A stretch of 64,000 nt of DNA from Nitratireductor thuwali (GCF_036621415.1 NZ_CP030941.1:1-64000), one strand, 5' to 3'. Positions 21,577 to 31,100 are shown, numbered from the stretch's first letter. Numbers and translations: made by a program. The notes: generated by a model not told the origin, from the letters alone.

Positions 21577-22942
21577 TTTTGACCCTGTAGCTCGGCTTGT
21601 ACATCGTCACCAGTTCCTCCGCCGCGCTGGGATGGACGGCCATGGTGCGGTCGAAGTCTTCCTTTGTCAGCCCGGCCTTCAGCGGGATCGCGAGAAGCTG
21701 CGCCATCTCGCCGGCGTCGGGACCCAGCACATGCGCCCCGACCACACGCCGCGACGCCGCATCCACCACCAGCTTCATGATCATCTTTTCCTGCCGGCCC
21801 GAAAGCGTGTGCCGCATCGGCCGGAAACTCGCGCGGTAGACCTCCAGGGCGTCGTAGCGCTTGGCCGCTTCCTCCTCGCCGAGACCCACCGTGCCGATCT
21901 CAGGCTGCGAGAAAACCGCGGTGGCAATCATTTCGTGGTCGACCTTCGTGGGGTTGTCCCGGAACGCGGTCTCGATGAAGCACATGGCCTCGTGGATCGC
22001 CACCGGTGTCAGCTGAACCCTGTCGGTCACGTCGCCCACGGCCCAGATGTTGTCGACATTGGTGCGTGAATACTCATCGACGACGATTTCGCCCTTCACC
22101 CCGGTCTCCACGCCCGCTCTCTCCAACCCCAGGCCTTCCGTGTTGGGAATGCGGCCGATGGCAAGCATGATCTGGTCGAAGCTTTCCACCGCGCCCGACT
22201 TGAGGTGCGCGTCGAGCGCCCCGTCCGGCCGTTTGTCGACCTTTTCGATGAGTTCGTGGCAGAGAATGCGTATCCCCTTGGCTTCCATCGCCTCGTGCAA
22301 GCCGCGCCGAAGGTCGTTGTCGAAGCGGCTGAGAATTTCCTTGCCGCGATAGACGAGCGTCGTCTCCACGCCCAGGCCATGGAAGATGTTGGCGAACTCC
22401 ACGGCAATATAGCCGCCGCCTTCGATGGCGATGCGCTTCGGCAGTTCCTTCAGATCGAAGGCTTCGTTGGAGAAGATGCAATGCTCGTGCCCGGGCAAGG
22501 CCTCATGCGGATTGGGCCGTCCGCCGACCGCGATCAGGATATTTTGCGCCGTCAGGGTCTCGCCGCCCACCCGCACGGTGTGGCGATCCACCAGCACGGC
22601 ACGATCCTCGATGATCCGCGCGCCGGCGTTTTCAAGGCCCCTGCGGTAAAGGCCTTCCAGGCGGGAAATCTCCCGATCCTTGTTGGCGACCAGCGTTCTC
22701 CAGTCGAAGCGCGTCTCACCGACCGTCCAGCCGTAGCCGGCCGCATCTTCAAAGTGCTCGGGGAACTGCGAGGCGTAGACATAAAGCTTCTTGGGAACAC
22801 AGCCGCGGATGACACAGGTGCCGCCGAACCGGTACTCCTCGGCGATGGCCACCTTCTTGCCCAGGCCCGCCGCCAGCCGCGCGGCGCGCACGCCTCCCGA
22901 TCCTCCGCCGATGACAAAAAGATCGAGATCGAAATCGCTCAT
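21554..22942 (-). CDS. gor: Glutathione-disulfide reductase
   Basis: This 462-residue FAD enzyme reduces oxidised glutathione with NADPH. The FAD loop is VIGGGSGG (residues 10-17), the redox pair is Cys43/Cys48 in GGTCVIRGCVPKK, and the C-terminal His-Glu pair lies in TMAVHPSAAEELVTM. The CVIRGC form, rather than CVNVGC, is common in plant, cyanobacterial and rhizobial enzymes. It is in the order rpiA, DUF2059, gor, which recurs in Rhizobiales, and is followed directly by a glutamylcyclotransferase-like gene. Confidence 0.93.
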   Translation of the reverse strand: MSDFDLDLFVIGGGSGGVRAARLAAGLGKKVAIAEEYRFGGTCVIRGCVPKKLYVYASQFPEHFEDAAGYGWTVGETRFDWRTLVANKDREISRLEGLYRRGLENAGARIIEDRAVLVDRHTVRVGGETLTAQNILIAVGGRPNPHEALPGHEHCIFSNEAFDLKELPKRIAIEGGGYIAVEFANIFHGLGVETTLVYRGKEILSRFDNDLRRGLHEAMEAKGIRILCHELIEKVDKRPDGALDAHLKSGAVESFDQIMLAIGRIPNTEGLGLERAGVETGVKGEIVVDEYSRTNVDNIWAVGDVTDRVQLTPVAIHEAMCFIETAFRDNPTKVDHEMIATAVFSQPEIGTVGLGEEEAAKRYDALEVYRASFRPMRHTLSGRQEKMIMKLVVDAASRRVVGAHVLGPDAGEMAQLLAIPLKAGLTKEDFDRTMAVHPSAAEELVTMYKPSYRVKNGERIDD

Positions 22943-23004
22943 GTCGGAAAAACCCCGTGCTGCTCGTTCTGTCGCCTGAGGCAGCTATGCTCTTGTCGCA
23001 CAAA

Positions 23005-23036
23005 TTGAAAGCCCGGCGCGGCGGCCGGGCTTTCAA
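23005..23036 (-). terminator. Strong stem-loop between the DUF2059 gene and gor
   Basis: A perfect 13-bp stem (TTGAAAGCCCGGC / GCCGGGCTTTCAA) closes a 6-nt loop. On the minus strand it is followed by TTTG, a weak U-tract. It may end the upstream transcript partly, or act as an RNA-stabilising element inside the rpiA-DUF2059-gor cluster. Confidence 0.7.
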
Positions 23037-23059
23037 TAATATTCAATCGGGCACGCTGT

Positions 23060-23635
23060 CTATTGTCCGGTGGCGTTGCTGTCGCCGGCGTTGCCAGCCT
23101 CGCCGGTGCCGTTGCTTTCGCTGGCGGGCGCCTGCGCGTTCGCTGCCGCTTCGATCTGTTCCGTCACGCTCTGGGTCAGGTCGCGCACGATGCCGCGGCG
23201 CCAGATCTCGGCCGCACTGAGCACTTCGCGCGTGACGATGGGCCCGTCCGCCAGAAGCTTCTTGCCTGTCTCGGAATTGTAGAAATTGGCGATGTTGTTC
23301 AGGTCTTCCTCGCTGAACACGCGCGCATAGGCCAGCGCCGCCTCCCGTTCCAGATCGGCCCGGCGGCTGGCCAGTTCCAGCGCCTTTTCATCGACCGTCG
23401 CATTGATGAGGTCGACGAGGTTCGGGCTCTGCTGGATAAGCTCGCTCTTCAGCGCCTGTGCAGCCTGGGGCAGCACATTGTCGAAATTTTCGGTGGCGTT
23501 GATGGCGGTGATCGCCTGGCGCGCGGCCCGCAGATGCGTATCAGATATTTCCTGCGCGCCAGCCGGCAAGGTGAAGGCGGTAAGGGCCATCGCCGCGGCC
23601 AGCGCAATGTGGCGAACATTCTTGGCCATGTTCAT
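23060..23635 (-). CDS. DUF2059 domain-containing secreted protein
   Basis: This 191-residue protein has a clear signal peptide (hydrophobic residues 8-26, ending PAGAQ). The helical DUF2059 region follows (ALAYARVFSEEDLNNIANFY, ETGKKLL), with a low-complexity tail rich in Ser, Gly and Asn. The family is periplasmic with no known function. It sits between rpiA and gor in the same direction. The third codon is also ATG (23629). Confidence 0.82.
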   Translation of the reverse strand: MNMAKNVRHIALAAAMALTAFTLPAGAQEISDTHLRAARQAITAINATENFDNVLPQAAQALKSELIQQSPNLVDLINATVDEKALELASRRADLEREAALAYARVFSEEDLNNIANFYNSETGKKLLADGPIVTREVLSAAEIWRRGIVRDLTQSVTEQIEAAANAQAPASESNGTGEAGNAGDSNATGQ

Positions 23636-23670
23636 ATCTGTTGGACTCCGTTTCTTATATAATTCAACCG

Positions 23671-24369
23671 TTACGCGTCGATGGTCCTGATGCCGTCCCC
23701 GCCCGCCAGGATCGCCAGACTGGCCAACCCGGTAAAGAGCCCCGTTTCGACGACGCCCGGAATACCGTTCAGCGCCTGTGCCAGCGCTCTTGGCTCCGGA
23801 ATACGGCCAAATGATGCATCGAGGATGAAATGGCCACCATCCGTAACAAATGGCTTGCCGTCAGCCAACCGCATTTCGTGGGTAAGGGAAAGACCCAGCC
23901 GCTCCGCCGTTTTCTCGATGGCCAGCAGCGTGGCGCGCAGGCCGAACGGAACCACTTCCACCGGCAGCGGAAACCTGCCGAGCGTGGCGACATGCTTGCT
24001 TTCGTCCGCGATGACGATCATCCGGCGCGAGGCGGATGCGACGATCTTTTCGCGCAGCAGCGCGCCCCCGCCTCCCTTGATCAGCGCCAGCTCCGGCCCG
24101 ATTTCGTCGGCGCCGTCGATAGTCAGATCCAGGCGCGGGGTCTCGTCCAGGTCCGTCAGCGGGATCGACAACTGGCGGCAGAGCGCGGCCGTGCGCTCGG
24201 AGGTGGGAACGCCCACGACCTTCAGCCCCTCGCCGACCCTGACGCCCAGCAATCTGATGAATTCTTCGGCAGTGGAGCCGGTACCGATGCCGAGCTTCAT
24301 GCCGTCTTCCACATGTTCGAGCGCGGCCTGCCCGGCCGCAATCTTCAATGCCTTTGCATCGAGCGCCAT
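23671..24369 (-). CDS. rpiA: Ribose-5-phosphate isomerase A
   Basis: This 232-residue enzyme interconverts ribose 5-phosphate and ribulose 5-phosphate. Family motifs are complete: [12 protein letters not shown] for phosphate binding, [24 protein letters not shown] with the catalytic acids, and [11 protein letters not shown]. Length and start are normal. It is the first gene of the leftward rpiA-DUF2059-gor cluster and is divergent from gph. Confidence 0.93.
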   Translation of the reverse strand: MALDAKALKIAAGQAALEHVEDGMKLGIGTGSTAEEFIRLLGVRVGEGLKVVGVPTSERTAALCRQLSIPLTDLDETPRLDLTIDGADEIGPELALIKGGGGALLREKIVASASRRMIVIADESKHVATLGRFPLPVEVVPFGLRATLLAIEKTAERLGLSLTHEMRLADGKPFVTDGGHFILDASFGRIPEPRALAQALNGIPGVVETGLFTGLASLAILAGGDGIRTIDA

Positions 24370-24389
24370 CGATTCCCCCAGAACTTCCC

Positions 24390-24450
24390 CTGCCTCTACC
24401 GCATCGGCCCGAAAACCGAAACCGGCTTCGGACGGCCCGCTGCGGCCTTA
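24390..24450. repeat. Possible decayed rhizobial palindromic element
   Basis: In the 238-bp gap between rpiA and gph the segment CGCATCGGCCCGAAAACCG is followed by CGGCTTCGGACGGCCCGC. It recalls scattered palindromes of the GCATCGG...CCGATGC type in rhizobia, but the right arm is degraded. Confidence 0.3.
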
Positions 24451-24607
24451 ATTATCCACGGCGTCTTTGGTGCATCCAACGATGCATGGCGCTGTAGCCG
24501 TTTTCCGCCGGCACGGCAAACCCGCTTGCGCATCGCCGCGCTTGCACGGGGCGATGCGGGAGGGTATCGCCTCCACGGAAGATCTTTGCAGGCTCAGGGG
24601 AAGCACC

Positions 24608-25303
24608 ATGGCACCGCCCATCATCGTATTCGATCTCGACGGCACGCTCATCGATACCGCGCCCGATCTTCTCGACAGCCTCAACCACTGTCTTCAGACG
24701 GCGAACGTGCCACCGGTCGAGGCGGCGGAAATCCGCCGTTTCGTCGGCTTCGGCAGCCGCGTCATGATCGAAAGGGCCTTTGCCGATCACGGACAGCCCC
24801 TCATCGAGGGGCAGCTCGACGCCCTGCAGGCACTGTTCCTGGAGCATTATTCGGCCGCGATGCCCGGCAAATCCCGCCCCTTCGCCGGCGTGCCCGAAGC
24901 GATAACCCGTTTTCGCAAGGCGGGCTACCTGACCGCCGTGTGCACCAACAAGCTCGAAGGACTTTCCGTGTCTCTGCTGGACGCACTGGAAATGACCGAA
25001 CTCTTCGGCGCGGTCTGCGGCGCCGATACATTCGCTCACCGCAAGCCCGATCCCCGCCACCTCCTGGAAACGATCGAGCGATGCGGCGGCGACCGCGACC
25101 GCGCCGTGATGGTCGGCGATTCGCGCACCGACATCGACACCGCCAAGGCCGCCGGCATTCCCGTCGTTGCCGTGGATTTCGGCTATACCGACGTGCATGT
25201 CAGCACTTTCGAGCCCAGCCGCGTCATCTCCCATTTCGACGAACTTACGGTCGAATTGGCTGAAAGCCTCATCCGCGAGGCATCGGGCATCGCGGTCTCT
25301 TGA
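24608..25303 (+). CDS. gph: Phosphoglycolate phosphatase (HAD superfamily)
   Basis: This 231-residue HAD hydrolase has all four motifs: DLDGTLID with Asp9 and Asp11, the CTNK threonine, the KPDPRHL lysine, and MVGDSRTDID. The helical cap lies between motifs 1 and 2, as in Gph. It likely clears 2-phosphoglycolate from DNA repair or photorespiration-like reactions. The start is ATG 24608, preceded by CAGGGGAAG. The longer frame upstream has no family resemblance. The gene ends 55 bp before tRNA-Val. Confidence 0.88.
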   Translation: MAPPIIVFDLDGTLIDTAPDLLDSLNHCLQTANVPPVEAAEIRRFVGFGSRVMIERAFADHGQPLIEGQLDALQALFLEHYSAAMPGKSRPFAGVPEAITRFRKAGYLTAVCTNKLEGLSVSLLDALEMTELFGAVCGADTFAHRKPDPRHLLETIERCGGDRDRAVMVGDSRTDIDTAKAAGIPVVAVDFGYTDVHVSTFEPSRVISHFDELTVELAESLIREASGIAVS

Positions 25304-25358
25304 CTTGCGGCCCCTGCCCCCCTTATATCGCCGCGCGCTCGGTAATTGAGCACCGGGC

Positions 25359-25433
25359 GGGCGCGTAGCTCAGCGGGAGAGCACACCCTTCACACGGGTG
25401 GGGTCACAGGTTCAATCCCTGTCGCGCCCACCA
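25359..25433 (+). tRNA. tRNA-Val (CAC)
   Basis: All cloverleaf arms can be folded by eye. The acceptor GGGCGCG pairs with CGCGCCC, the D arm is GCTC...GAGC, the anticodon stem CACCC/GGGTG encloses TTCACAC with anticodon CAC, and the T arm is ACAGG-TTCAATC-CCTGT. The discriminator A and an encoded CCA end follow. Length 75 nt. Confidence 0.95.
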
Positions 25434-25512
25434 TTTGAATGAGGTTGGCCAGCCGCACCGGCCTGTTACCCCGGTCCCCTTATCCTTCCGCATCCATGAA
25501 AGTGAAGAAACC

Positions 25513-26970
25513 GTGCACGCTTCCGTTGTCCGGGCAAGTGCTTTCGCAGCTTCCATTTTCGCCCTTTACATAGCCGGCGCAATGCTCGTTCCGGCGGCTG
25601 TCGATCTTTATTACGGCAATAGCGACTGGCAGGTTTTCGTCTTCTGTTCCCTCACCACCAGCGGTGTGGGGCTGACGATCGCCGCCGCCACGCACGGACG
25701 GCGTCATGTCGGTTCGACGCGGTTTGCCTTCTTCGTCGTCGTGATGTTGTGGGCCACGCTCGGCCTCGTCGGGGCTCTGCCGTTCTACGCGGCGTCCCTC
25801 AGGCTAGACCTTGCCAGCGCCGTCTTCGAATCGGTGTCGGCGATAACGACGACCGGCTCCACAGTGATAGCGGGGCTCGATGGTCTTCCCCCGGGCATGC
25901 TCCTGTGGCGCTCTTTGCTGCAGTGGATCGGCGGCCTCGGCGTCATCGCCCTCGGCCTGTTCTTTCTGCCCATGCTGCGCGTGGGCGGCTTCTCCTATTT
26001 TCGCATCGAATCATCCGATATCGAGGAGGATCGGCCGTTCGGGCGGCTGGCAAGCTATACCCAGGCGCTGGTCGCCATCTATATCGCCCTGACCCTTTTG
26101 TGCGCGATCGCCTACGGCATGGCCGGGATGAGCTTTTTCGACGCCGTCAATCACGCGATGACCACGATCGCGACAGGCGGGTTTTCCACCCATGACGCTT
26201 CCTTCGGCTATTTCGAGGGCCGTGCCGTCCTGTGGGTCGGCGTCGTCTTCATGATGCTCTCGGCGCTCCCCTTTTCGATTCTGATCCTGTTCCTGGTCAG
26301 CGGCCGGCTGGACGCCCTGCGCGATCCGCAGATCCGGGTCTTCCTGGGTTACGTGGCGGCCGCCGTCCTCGTCATGGCCATCTACCGGCGGCTTGCGACG
26401 GGCATGGACTTCGGCGATGCGCTGACGTCGTCGGCCTTCAACCTTGTGTCGATCATCACCACCGCCGGATTCGCCAGCGAGGACTACACATTGTGGGGTC
26501 CTTTCGCCATCACCCTCTTCTTCTTCGCGACATTCCTTGGCGGCTGTTCGGGCTCGACCGCCGGCGGCGTCAAGGCTTACCGCTTTCTGATCCTGGGATT
26601 GATGCTGCGCAACGGGCTGCGATCGTTGATCCATCCGAGTTCGATCCAGCCGCTGCGCTATGGCAACCGGGTCGTCGATCCTCAGATGCAGCGTTCGGTC
26701 ACGCTTTTCGCCATAGCCTTCATCGGTATCTGGGCCGCCGCCTCGCTGGCTCTGTCGGCGGGCGGGCTCGATCTTGTCACGTCGACCACCGCAACCCTCA
26801 CGGCGATTACCAATGTCGGGCCCGGCCTGGGCCCCGTCATAGGCCCGGCGGGCAATTTCAGCGCGCTCAACGACTATGCCAAATGGATACTGACGGTGAC
26901 CATGCTGCTCGGCCGGCTCGAGATCCTCGCCGTCCTGGTGCTGCTGTCGCCGGCCTTCTGGCGGGATTAG
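25513..26970 (+). CDS. trkH: Trk-type potassium uptake permease TrkH
   Basis: This membrane protein of about 485 residues moves K+ with TrkA regulation. The four selectivity-filter loops of the SKT fold are visible: ITTTGSTV, TTIATGGFS, ITTAGFAS and TAITNVGPG. Ten or so hydrophobic segments surround them. The gene has no good ATG. GTG 25513, preceded by GTGAAGAAACC, gives the family-like N-terminus VHASVVRASAFAASIF. A TTG at 25435 would start in the base after the tRNA and is unlikely. No trkA lies nearby. Confidence 0.87.
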   Translation: MHASVVRASAFAASIFALYIAGAMLVPAAVDLYYGNSDWQVFVFCSLTTSGVGLTIAAATHGRRHVGSTRFAFFVVVMLWATLGLVGALPFYAASLRLDLASAVFESVSAITTTGSTVIAGLDGLPPGMLLWRSLLQWIGGLGVIALGLFFLPMLRVGGFSYFRIESSDIEEDRPFGRLASYTQALVAIYIALTLLCAIAYGMAGMSFFDAVNHAMTTIATGGFSTHDASFGYFEGRAVLWVGVVFMMLSALPFSILILFLVSGRLDALRDPQIRVFLGYVAAAVLVMAIYRRLATGMDFGDALTSSAFNLVSIITTAGFASEDYTLWGPFAITLFFFATFLGGCSGSTAGGVKAYRFLILGLMLRNGLRSLIHPSSIQPLRYGNRVVDPQMQRSVTLFAIAFIGIWAAASLALSAGGLDLVTSTTATLTAITNVGPGLGPVIGPAGNFSALNDYAKWILTVTMLLGRLEILAVLVLLSPAFWRD

Positions 26971-26974
26971 CGGG

Positions 26975-28825
26975 TCAGCTGCCGGCCGAGCGGGCGTCCC
27001 CGACCTTGGTCAGCGCCGTGGAGAGGCGGGCGTCGCGATCATAGACGTCGTCATGATAGGCAACGCTTCCCGACGCATCGGGCCAGGCCGTGAAATAGCC
27101 GACATAGACGGGTATCTTCGACGGCACGTTCCGGCGGCTGTTCTTGCCCCGGGCCACGGCCGCGCCGACATCTTCCTCGGTCGTACCCAGGACGGCCGCC
27201 GCCATCGCCCGCGGCTCATGCAGCCGCACGCAGCCATGGCTGAAAGCGCGGGTATCGCGGCTGAAGAGATTGCGGGCCGGCGTGTCGTGCATGTAGATGG
27301 CGTGCTTGTTGGGAAACATGATCTTCAACTCGCCCAACGCGTTGCGCTCGCTCGGCGTCTGGCGAACATTATAGGGGATGTTGGCGCCGTAGCGCGACCA
27401 GTTGACGGCCGATGAAGGAATGCGCCGCCCCTTGGCGTCCGTGACCTCATAGCCGGCCCGGTCCAGATAGCCCGGATCCTTGCGCAGACGCGGCAGCATC
27501 TCGTTGATCAGGATGGAACGCGGCACGCCCCAATAGGGGTTGAACTCCACATATTCGATCTCGTCGTAAAAGAAGCTGGTCTGGTTGGCGGTCTTGCCGA
27601 CGACCGTGCGCATCGCCAGCTTCTCCTTGCCGTCCTCCATATAGCTGGCGGTGAAGGAGGCGGCGTTGATCATCACGCGCCGGCTGCCCATATGGGAAGG
27701 GTGCCAGCGCAGCCGCTCCATCGCCAGGATGACCTTGTCAATGCGGGCGGCCTTCGATTCGCCTGCAAGAGCGCCGACCGTGCGCCGCCCGACGATGCCG
27801 TCGGGGTTGAGATCATGCCGCTTCTGCGCGGCCTTTATCACGGGAACGAGCTCGTCCGCATAGGTTTCGCTGCCGGCGTAAGAGGCCAGGAGGACGCCGT
27901 GCTCCCGCCGGAATGCGTCGTCCGCGTCCCTGTCGATGATGCGCAGCAATTTCGCGAAATCCGGATGACTCCCGCCCGGCCGCACGAATGTGTCGGGATC
28001 GACGACGATTTCCCGCTCCTGGCTGGCGCGCAATGCGGCAAGCTCCTTGCGCAGCGCGGCGTAGATCTCGTTGGCCGGTTGAAGCGACGCCAGATAGCGC
28101 GGGGCATTGGCCGTCTGCGACAGGATATTCAATACGCGTCCGGCATCGAACGGCTTTTCCGGGAAATCGTGGTAGCCTGAAAGCTTGTTGGGATCGACGC
28201 GCCCCCGTGTGGCATCCCTGGCATATCGAAGCGCCCGCGCCGACAGCATCAGTTCGAAGCGCATCAGATCCGCCAGCCGCGCATCCTCGTCACCCGAAGC
28301 GGAGGGTTCCCGGACCGCATAATCGGCCTCGACCAGCCCATCCTCACTGGCGGCGCGAAGGACGCCGAGCGTGGCAAGCGCCCGCTCGTTCGGCCCATTC
28401 TCGTCGCTCCAGATGAAGGCGGGATTTTCCTGGTAATAGGCAGTGACGGCGTCGACGATCGGCTTTTCTGCAAGGATGTCGAGATCACCAGCCGCTGCCA
28501 GCGCTCTGGTGAAGCGTGAATCCGGTGGAAACTGCGCCCCCTCTTCCGCTTTCGGCGCAATGGCGGTCACGTCGAGCTTCCGCAGATCCTCGGCCCGATA
28601 GTTGTAATAGCTGGGGCCGCTGACCTTCGGCGCGGCCGCTCTTGGCGCTGGCTGCTCCGGCTCACGAACCACCGGAGCCTGCCGTACCGGCTGGCGGTTC
28701 GAACGATTGCCGAAAAGCATGTCGAACAGATACTGCTCGGCACTTGCCTGCGGCACATGTCCGGCAAGCCCGGCGGCGAACGCCAGAACGGTCAGGCTGA
28801 CATATTTAACGGACCGCTTCGCCAT
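26975..28825 (-). CDS. Murein L,D-transpeptidase (YcbB/LdtD-like, YkuD domain)
   Basis: This 616-residue periplasmic enzyme forms 3-3 cross-links in peptidoglycan. It has a signal peptide at residues 1-30 (VSLTVLAFAAGLAGHVPQASA), a Pro-rich linker, a scaffold domain, a peptidoglycan-binding helix segment (LNPDGIVGRRTVGALAG) and the YkuD domain. The catalytic motif is SHGCVRLHE with Cys532, preceded by IYMHDTPARNLF. The start is ATG 28825, with GGGGGAG upstream. It converges with trkH, four bases apart. Confidence 0.88.
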   Translation of the reverse strand: MAKRSVKYVSLTVLAFAAGLAGHVPQASAEQYLFDMLFGNRSNRQPVRQAPVVREPEQPAPRAAAPKVSGPSYYNYRAEDLRKLDVTAIAPKAEEGAQFPPDSRFTRALAAAGDLDILAEKPIVDAVTAYYQENPAFIWSDENGPNERALATLGVLRAASEDGLVEADYAVREPSASGDEDARLADLMRFELMLSARALRYARDATRGRVDPNKLSGYHDFPEKPFDAGRVLNILSQTANAPRYLASLQPANEIYAALRKELAALRASQEREIVVDPDTFVRPGGSHPDFAKLLRIIDRDADDAFRREHGVLLASYAGSETYADELVPVIKAAQKRHDLNPDGIVGRRTVGALAGESKAARIDKVILAMERLRWHPSHMGSRRVMINAASFTASYMEDGKEKLAMRTVVGKTANQTSFFYDEIEYVEFNPYWGVPRSILINEMLPRLRKDPGYLDRAGYEVTDAKGRRIPSSAVNWSRYGANIPYNVRQTPSERNALGELKIMFPNKHAIYMHDTPARNLFSRDTRAFSHGCVRLHEPRAMAAAVLGTTEEDVGAAVARGKNSRRNVPSKIPVYVGYFTAWPDASGSVAYHDDVYDRDARLSTALTKVGDARSAGS

Positions 28826-29022
28826 CTGGCGCACTCCCCCAAGGTTTTGCAGGTCATCACTTACCGCCGCCACCGGCCATGGCGTGAGCCCCGCAGGCCG
28901 GACAACGACCACCGCGACACTATAATGATTCATCAAACTAAGGTTAAGCGCGCGCTAAGATCGGCCGTGGAGCCAGCGAAAGACACCATCAATTTAACGT
29001 GAAGGCGGCGACCGGGTTCCCT

Positions 29023-29940
29023 TTACTCGGCAGCGGCAAGCAGCCGCTGCCCGGCGAAGAATTCGGCCAGATGGGCAAGCGTCGCCGGATCGGAAAGGAT
29101 ACGGCGGTGGCCGGCGCCGTCGACAGGCCGGAGCCCGGCACGGTTTGCGCCCGCCGCGATGGCTTGCGCATCGGCGAAAGGAACCTCGCGATCGTCGGGC
29201 GCATGGAGAACCATGATCGGGACGGCCAGCGATGCAGCTTGCCGCGCTACGACGAACTCCGACAATGGCGAGCCCGTGACGCGTTCGACCCGATCGAAGA
29301 AAGCCTCGCGGCTTCTGCGGCCCAATCCGAGCTCGCGCGAAAAATAGGCGAACAGATCGGGCATGGAGTTCGGCGACGCGATCAGCGCCAGGCGACCGGC
29401 GTCGACCGGTTCCAGCCCGTTCACCGAGCCCTTGAGCGCATTGACCAGCACCGTGCCTCCGAAGGAATGGCCGACGAGGCCGGCAAACGGGCCGAACCAG
29501 TCCTGAACGGTTTTCACCGCCGCCACGGCGCTCGCCATGTGAAGCCGCCGTCCGGAGGAAGCGCCATGGCCGGGAAGATCGAGCGCAATCACCCGGAAGC
29601 CGTGCGCGCGCAGTTCCCCGATGATGGCCCGCATGTATTCGCTGCGCGATCCCCAGCCATGCGTGACCAGGATCGTCCCCCTGCCCCGCCATGCGCCCTG
29701 CGGCCGGAACTCGTGGGCAACAAAATATCCATAGGCGGATTTCAGGCAGTGCCGCCGCGCTTCCAGCATGAAGGCCTCGGCCGCAGCGATCCTTTCGCGC
29801 GCCCTTGGCGAGCGGCCGCCATCCGGTTTCGGCGTCCGGCAAAATATCTCGAAAGCCGCATGTCCGGCTAGGCGCGGCGCGATATGTTCTGCTATTCCAA
29901 ACAGGATGCGCAGTGCAGACAGTCGGAGAGAAGCCATCAT
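29023..29940 (-). CDS. Alpha/beta hydrolase
   Basis: This 305-residue serine hydrolase has the oxyanion-region motif THGWGSR, the nucleophile elbow GHSFGG with Ser159, an acid in HAPDDREVP, and the histidine in DGAGHRRIL. The natural substrate is unknown and may be an ester or a xenobiotic. It is divergent from a marR gene 42 bp away. A tandem palindrome in that gap overlaps the marR start, so MarR probably controls both genes. Confidence 0.8.
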   Translation of the reverse strand: MMASLRLSALRILFGIAEHIAPRLAGHAAFEIFCRTPKPDGGRSPRARERIAAAEAFMLEARRHCLKSAYGYFVAHEFRPQGAWRGRGTILVTHGWGSRSEYMRAIIGELRAHGFRVIALDLPGHGASSGRRLHMASAVAAVKTVQDWFGPFAGLVGHSFGGTVLVNALKGSVNGLEPVDAGRLALIASPNSMPDLFAYFSRELGLGRRSREAFFDRVERVTGSPLSEFVVARQAASLAVPIMVLHAPDDREVPFADAQAIAAGANRAGLRPVDGAGHRRILSDPATLAHLAEFFAGQRLLAAAE

Positions 29941-29953
29941 CGTCGCCCTGAAA

Positions 29954-29989
29954 TGTTCATTATTGAACAGGATAGTTCAATCATGAACA
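29954..29989. promoter_or_regulatory. Tandem MarR-type operator
   Basis: A 36-bp near-perfect palindrome has 15-bp arms differing at one position around AGGATA. Each arm is itself a palindrome: TGTTCA-N4-TGAACA (29954-29969) and AGTTCA-N4-TGAACA (29974-29989). Their centres are 20 bp apart, two helical turns. The right site covers the marR start codon, and the left one faces the hydrolase gene. Confidence 0.75.
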
Positions 29990-30435
29990 ATAAGCAACAG
30001 CTCCCTTGGGACAATCCGCGTTTTCACAACTGGATTGCCGTGGTCCGTGCCGAAAAGGCAGTCGTCAAGGCGCTCGGCCAGGCGCTTGCGCCGCTCGGGC
30101 TCAAGATCGCGCAGCTCGACGTCCTGATGAATCTCTACCGGCATCCTGGAACTTCCCAGCACGATCTTGCCCGGCGGCTTCTCGTGGGGCGATCGAACAT
30201 CACCATGCTGCTGCCGCAATTGGAAGAGCAGGACCTCTTGCGCCGCGAAGGCGATCCCAATGACCGGCGCGTCATGCGCCTCTACCTGACCGAAAAGGGC
30301 GAAGCTCTGCTCATGAAGGCGCTGGAGGTCTACACGGGACTGATCGACCGCGTCATGGCGCAGTCCACACCCTCGCAGTGCCAGGCGCTCGGAGAGCACA
30401 TGCGCCGCATCATCGACGAACTCGAGCGGGACTGA
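29983..30435 (+). CDS. MarR-family transcriptional regulator
   Basis: This 150-residue winged-helix repressor has a recognition-helix region at TSQHDLARRLLVGRSNITMLLPQL and the wing DPNDRRVMRLYLTEKG. MarR proteins bind palindromic DNA as dimers and release it on binding a small phenolic or similar ligand. The start is ATG 29983 (MNNKQQLPWD), inside its own operator, which suggests tight autorepression. The divergent hydrolase is the likely target, and its substrate may be the inducer. Confidence 0.88.
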   Translation: MNNKQQLPWDNPRFHNWIAVVRAEKAVVKALGQALAPLGLKIAQLDVLMNLYRHPGTSQHDLARRLLVGRSNITMLLPQLEEQDLLRREGDPNDRRVMRLYLTEKGEALLMKALEVYTGLIDRVMAQSTPSQCQALGEHMRRIIDELERD

Positions 30436-30464
30436 GCCGGCTCCGCTTCCCGCACGCTGCGGCT

Positions 30465-31100
30465 CTACCACATCGTCGCGGCAGCGCGCTCCGGCCATTC
30501 CCGGTCATATTTGGCGCCGTCGATCTTGCCCGAGGTGAGCGCGCCCAGTATGTCGCCTGGTGTCGGCAGGCCCGAGGCGGCGGCCTGCGACGCGGCATCC
30601 CACAGCCTGGACCGCTGTATGGCGCGGGCGCACTGAAAATACACCGTTTCCACATGCACGACGATGACCGAGCGTGGCGCCTTGCCGCCGACGGCGAAGC
30701 TGTCGCACAAGCCGGGATCGACGCTCAGCCGGGCACGGCCGTTGACCCGCAGCGTCGTGCCCGATCCCGGCACCAGGAACAGCAGCGCCACCCGGCCGTC
30801 GCGCACGATATTGCGCAGCGAATCGATGCGGTTGTTGCCCCGCCGGTCGGGCATCAGCAACGTCCGTTCGTCGTGGACCCGGACAAAACCCGGCTCGTCG
30901 CCGCGCGGCGAGCAATCGAGCCCTTCCGGTCCCGACGTGGCGAGAGCCACGAAAGGCGATGCCTCGATGAACGCGGCATAGGGCGCAATGATGTGATCGA
31001 CCTCCTTCACGAGCGAGGCCGTGCCGGGCTCGCCATAGATGTCCTCCAGCGCTTCCACGCTCTCGACAAATCCGCAAATCCCACCTGCTTCATCGATCAC
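30465..31100 (-). CDS. Pyridoxamine 5'-phosphate oxidase-family flavoprotein (MSMEG_1061-like)
   Basis: This 211-residue split-barrel FMN-binding protein shows FVALATSGPEGLDCSPRGDEPGF and RGNNRIDSLRNI, the pattern of the PPOX-class MSMEG_1061 subfamily. It is not the classic PdxH, and the electron acceptor or substrate is unknown. It overlaps the DUF971 gene by 11 bp on the same strand, suggesting a two-gene unit divergent from moaA. Confidence 0.75.
   Translation of the reverse strand: MIDEAGGICGFVESVEALEDIYGEPGTASLVKEVDHIIAPYAAFIEASPFVALATSGPEGLDCSPRGDEPGFVRVHDERTLLMPDRRGNNRIDSLRNIVRDGRVALLFLVPGSGTTLRVNGRARLSVDPGLCDSFAVGGKAPRSVIVVHVETVYFQCARAIQRSRLWDAASQAAASGLPTPGDILGALTSGKIDGAKYDREWPERAAATMW

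Noticed and set aside
25359..25513. tRNA-Val as an attachment site for an integrated island
   Set aside because: No integrase gene and no second copy of the tRNA 3' end were seen, and the downstream genes are housekeeping.
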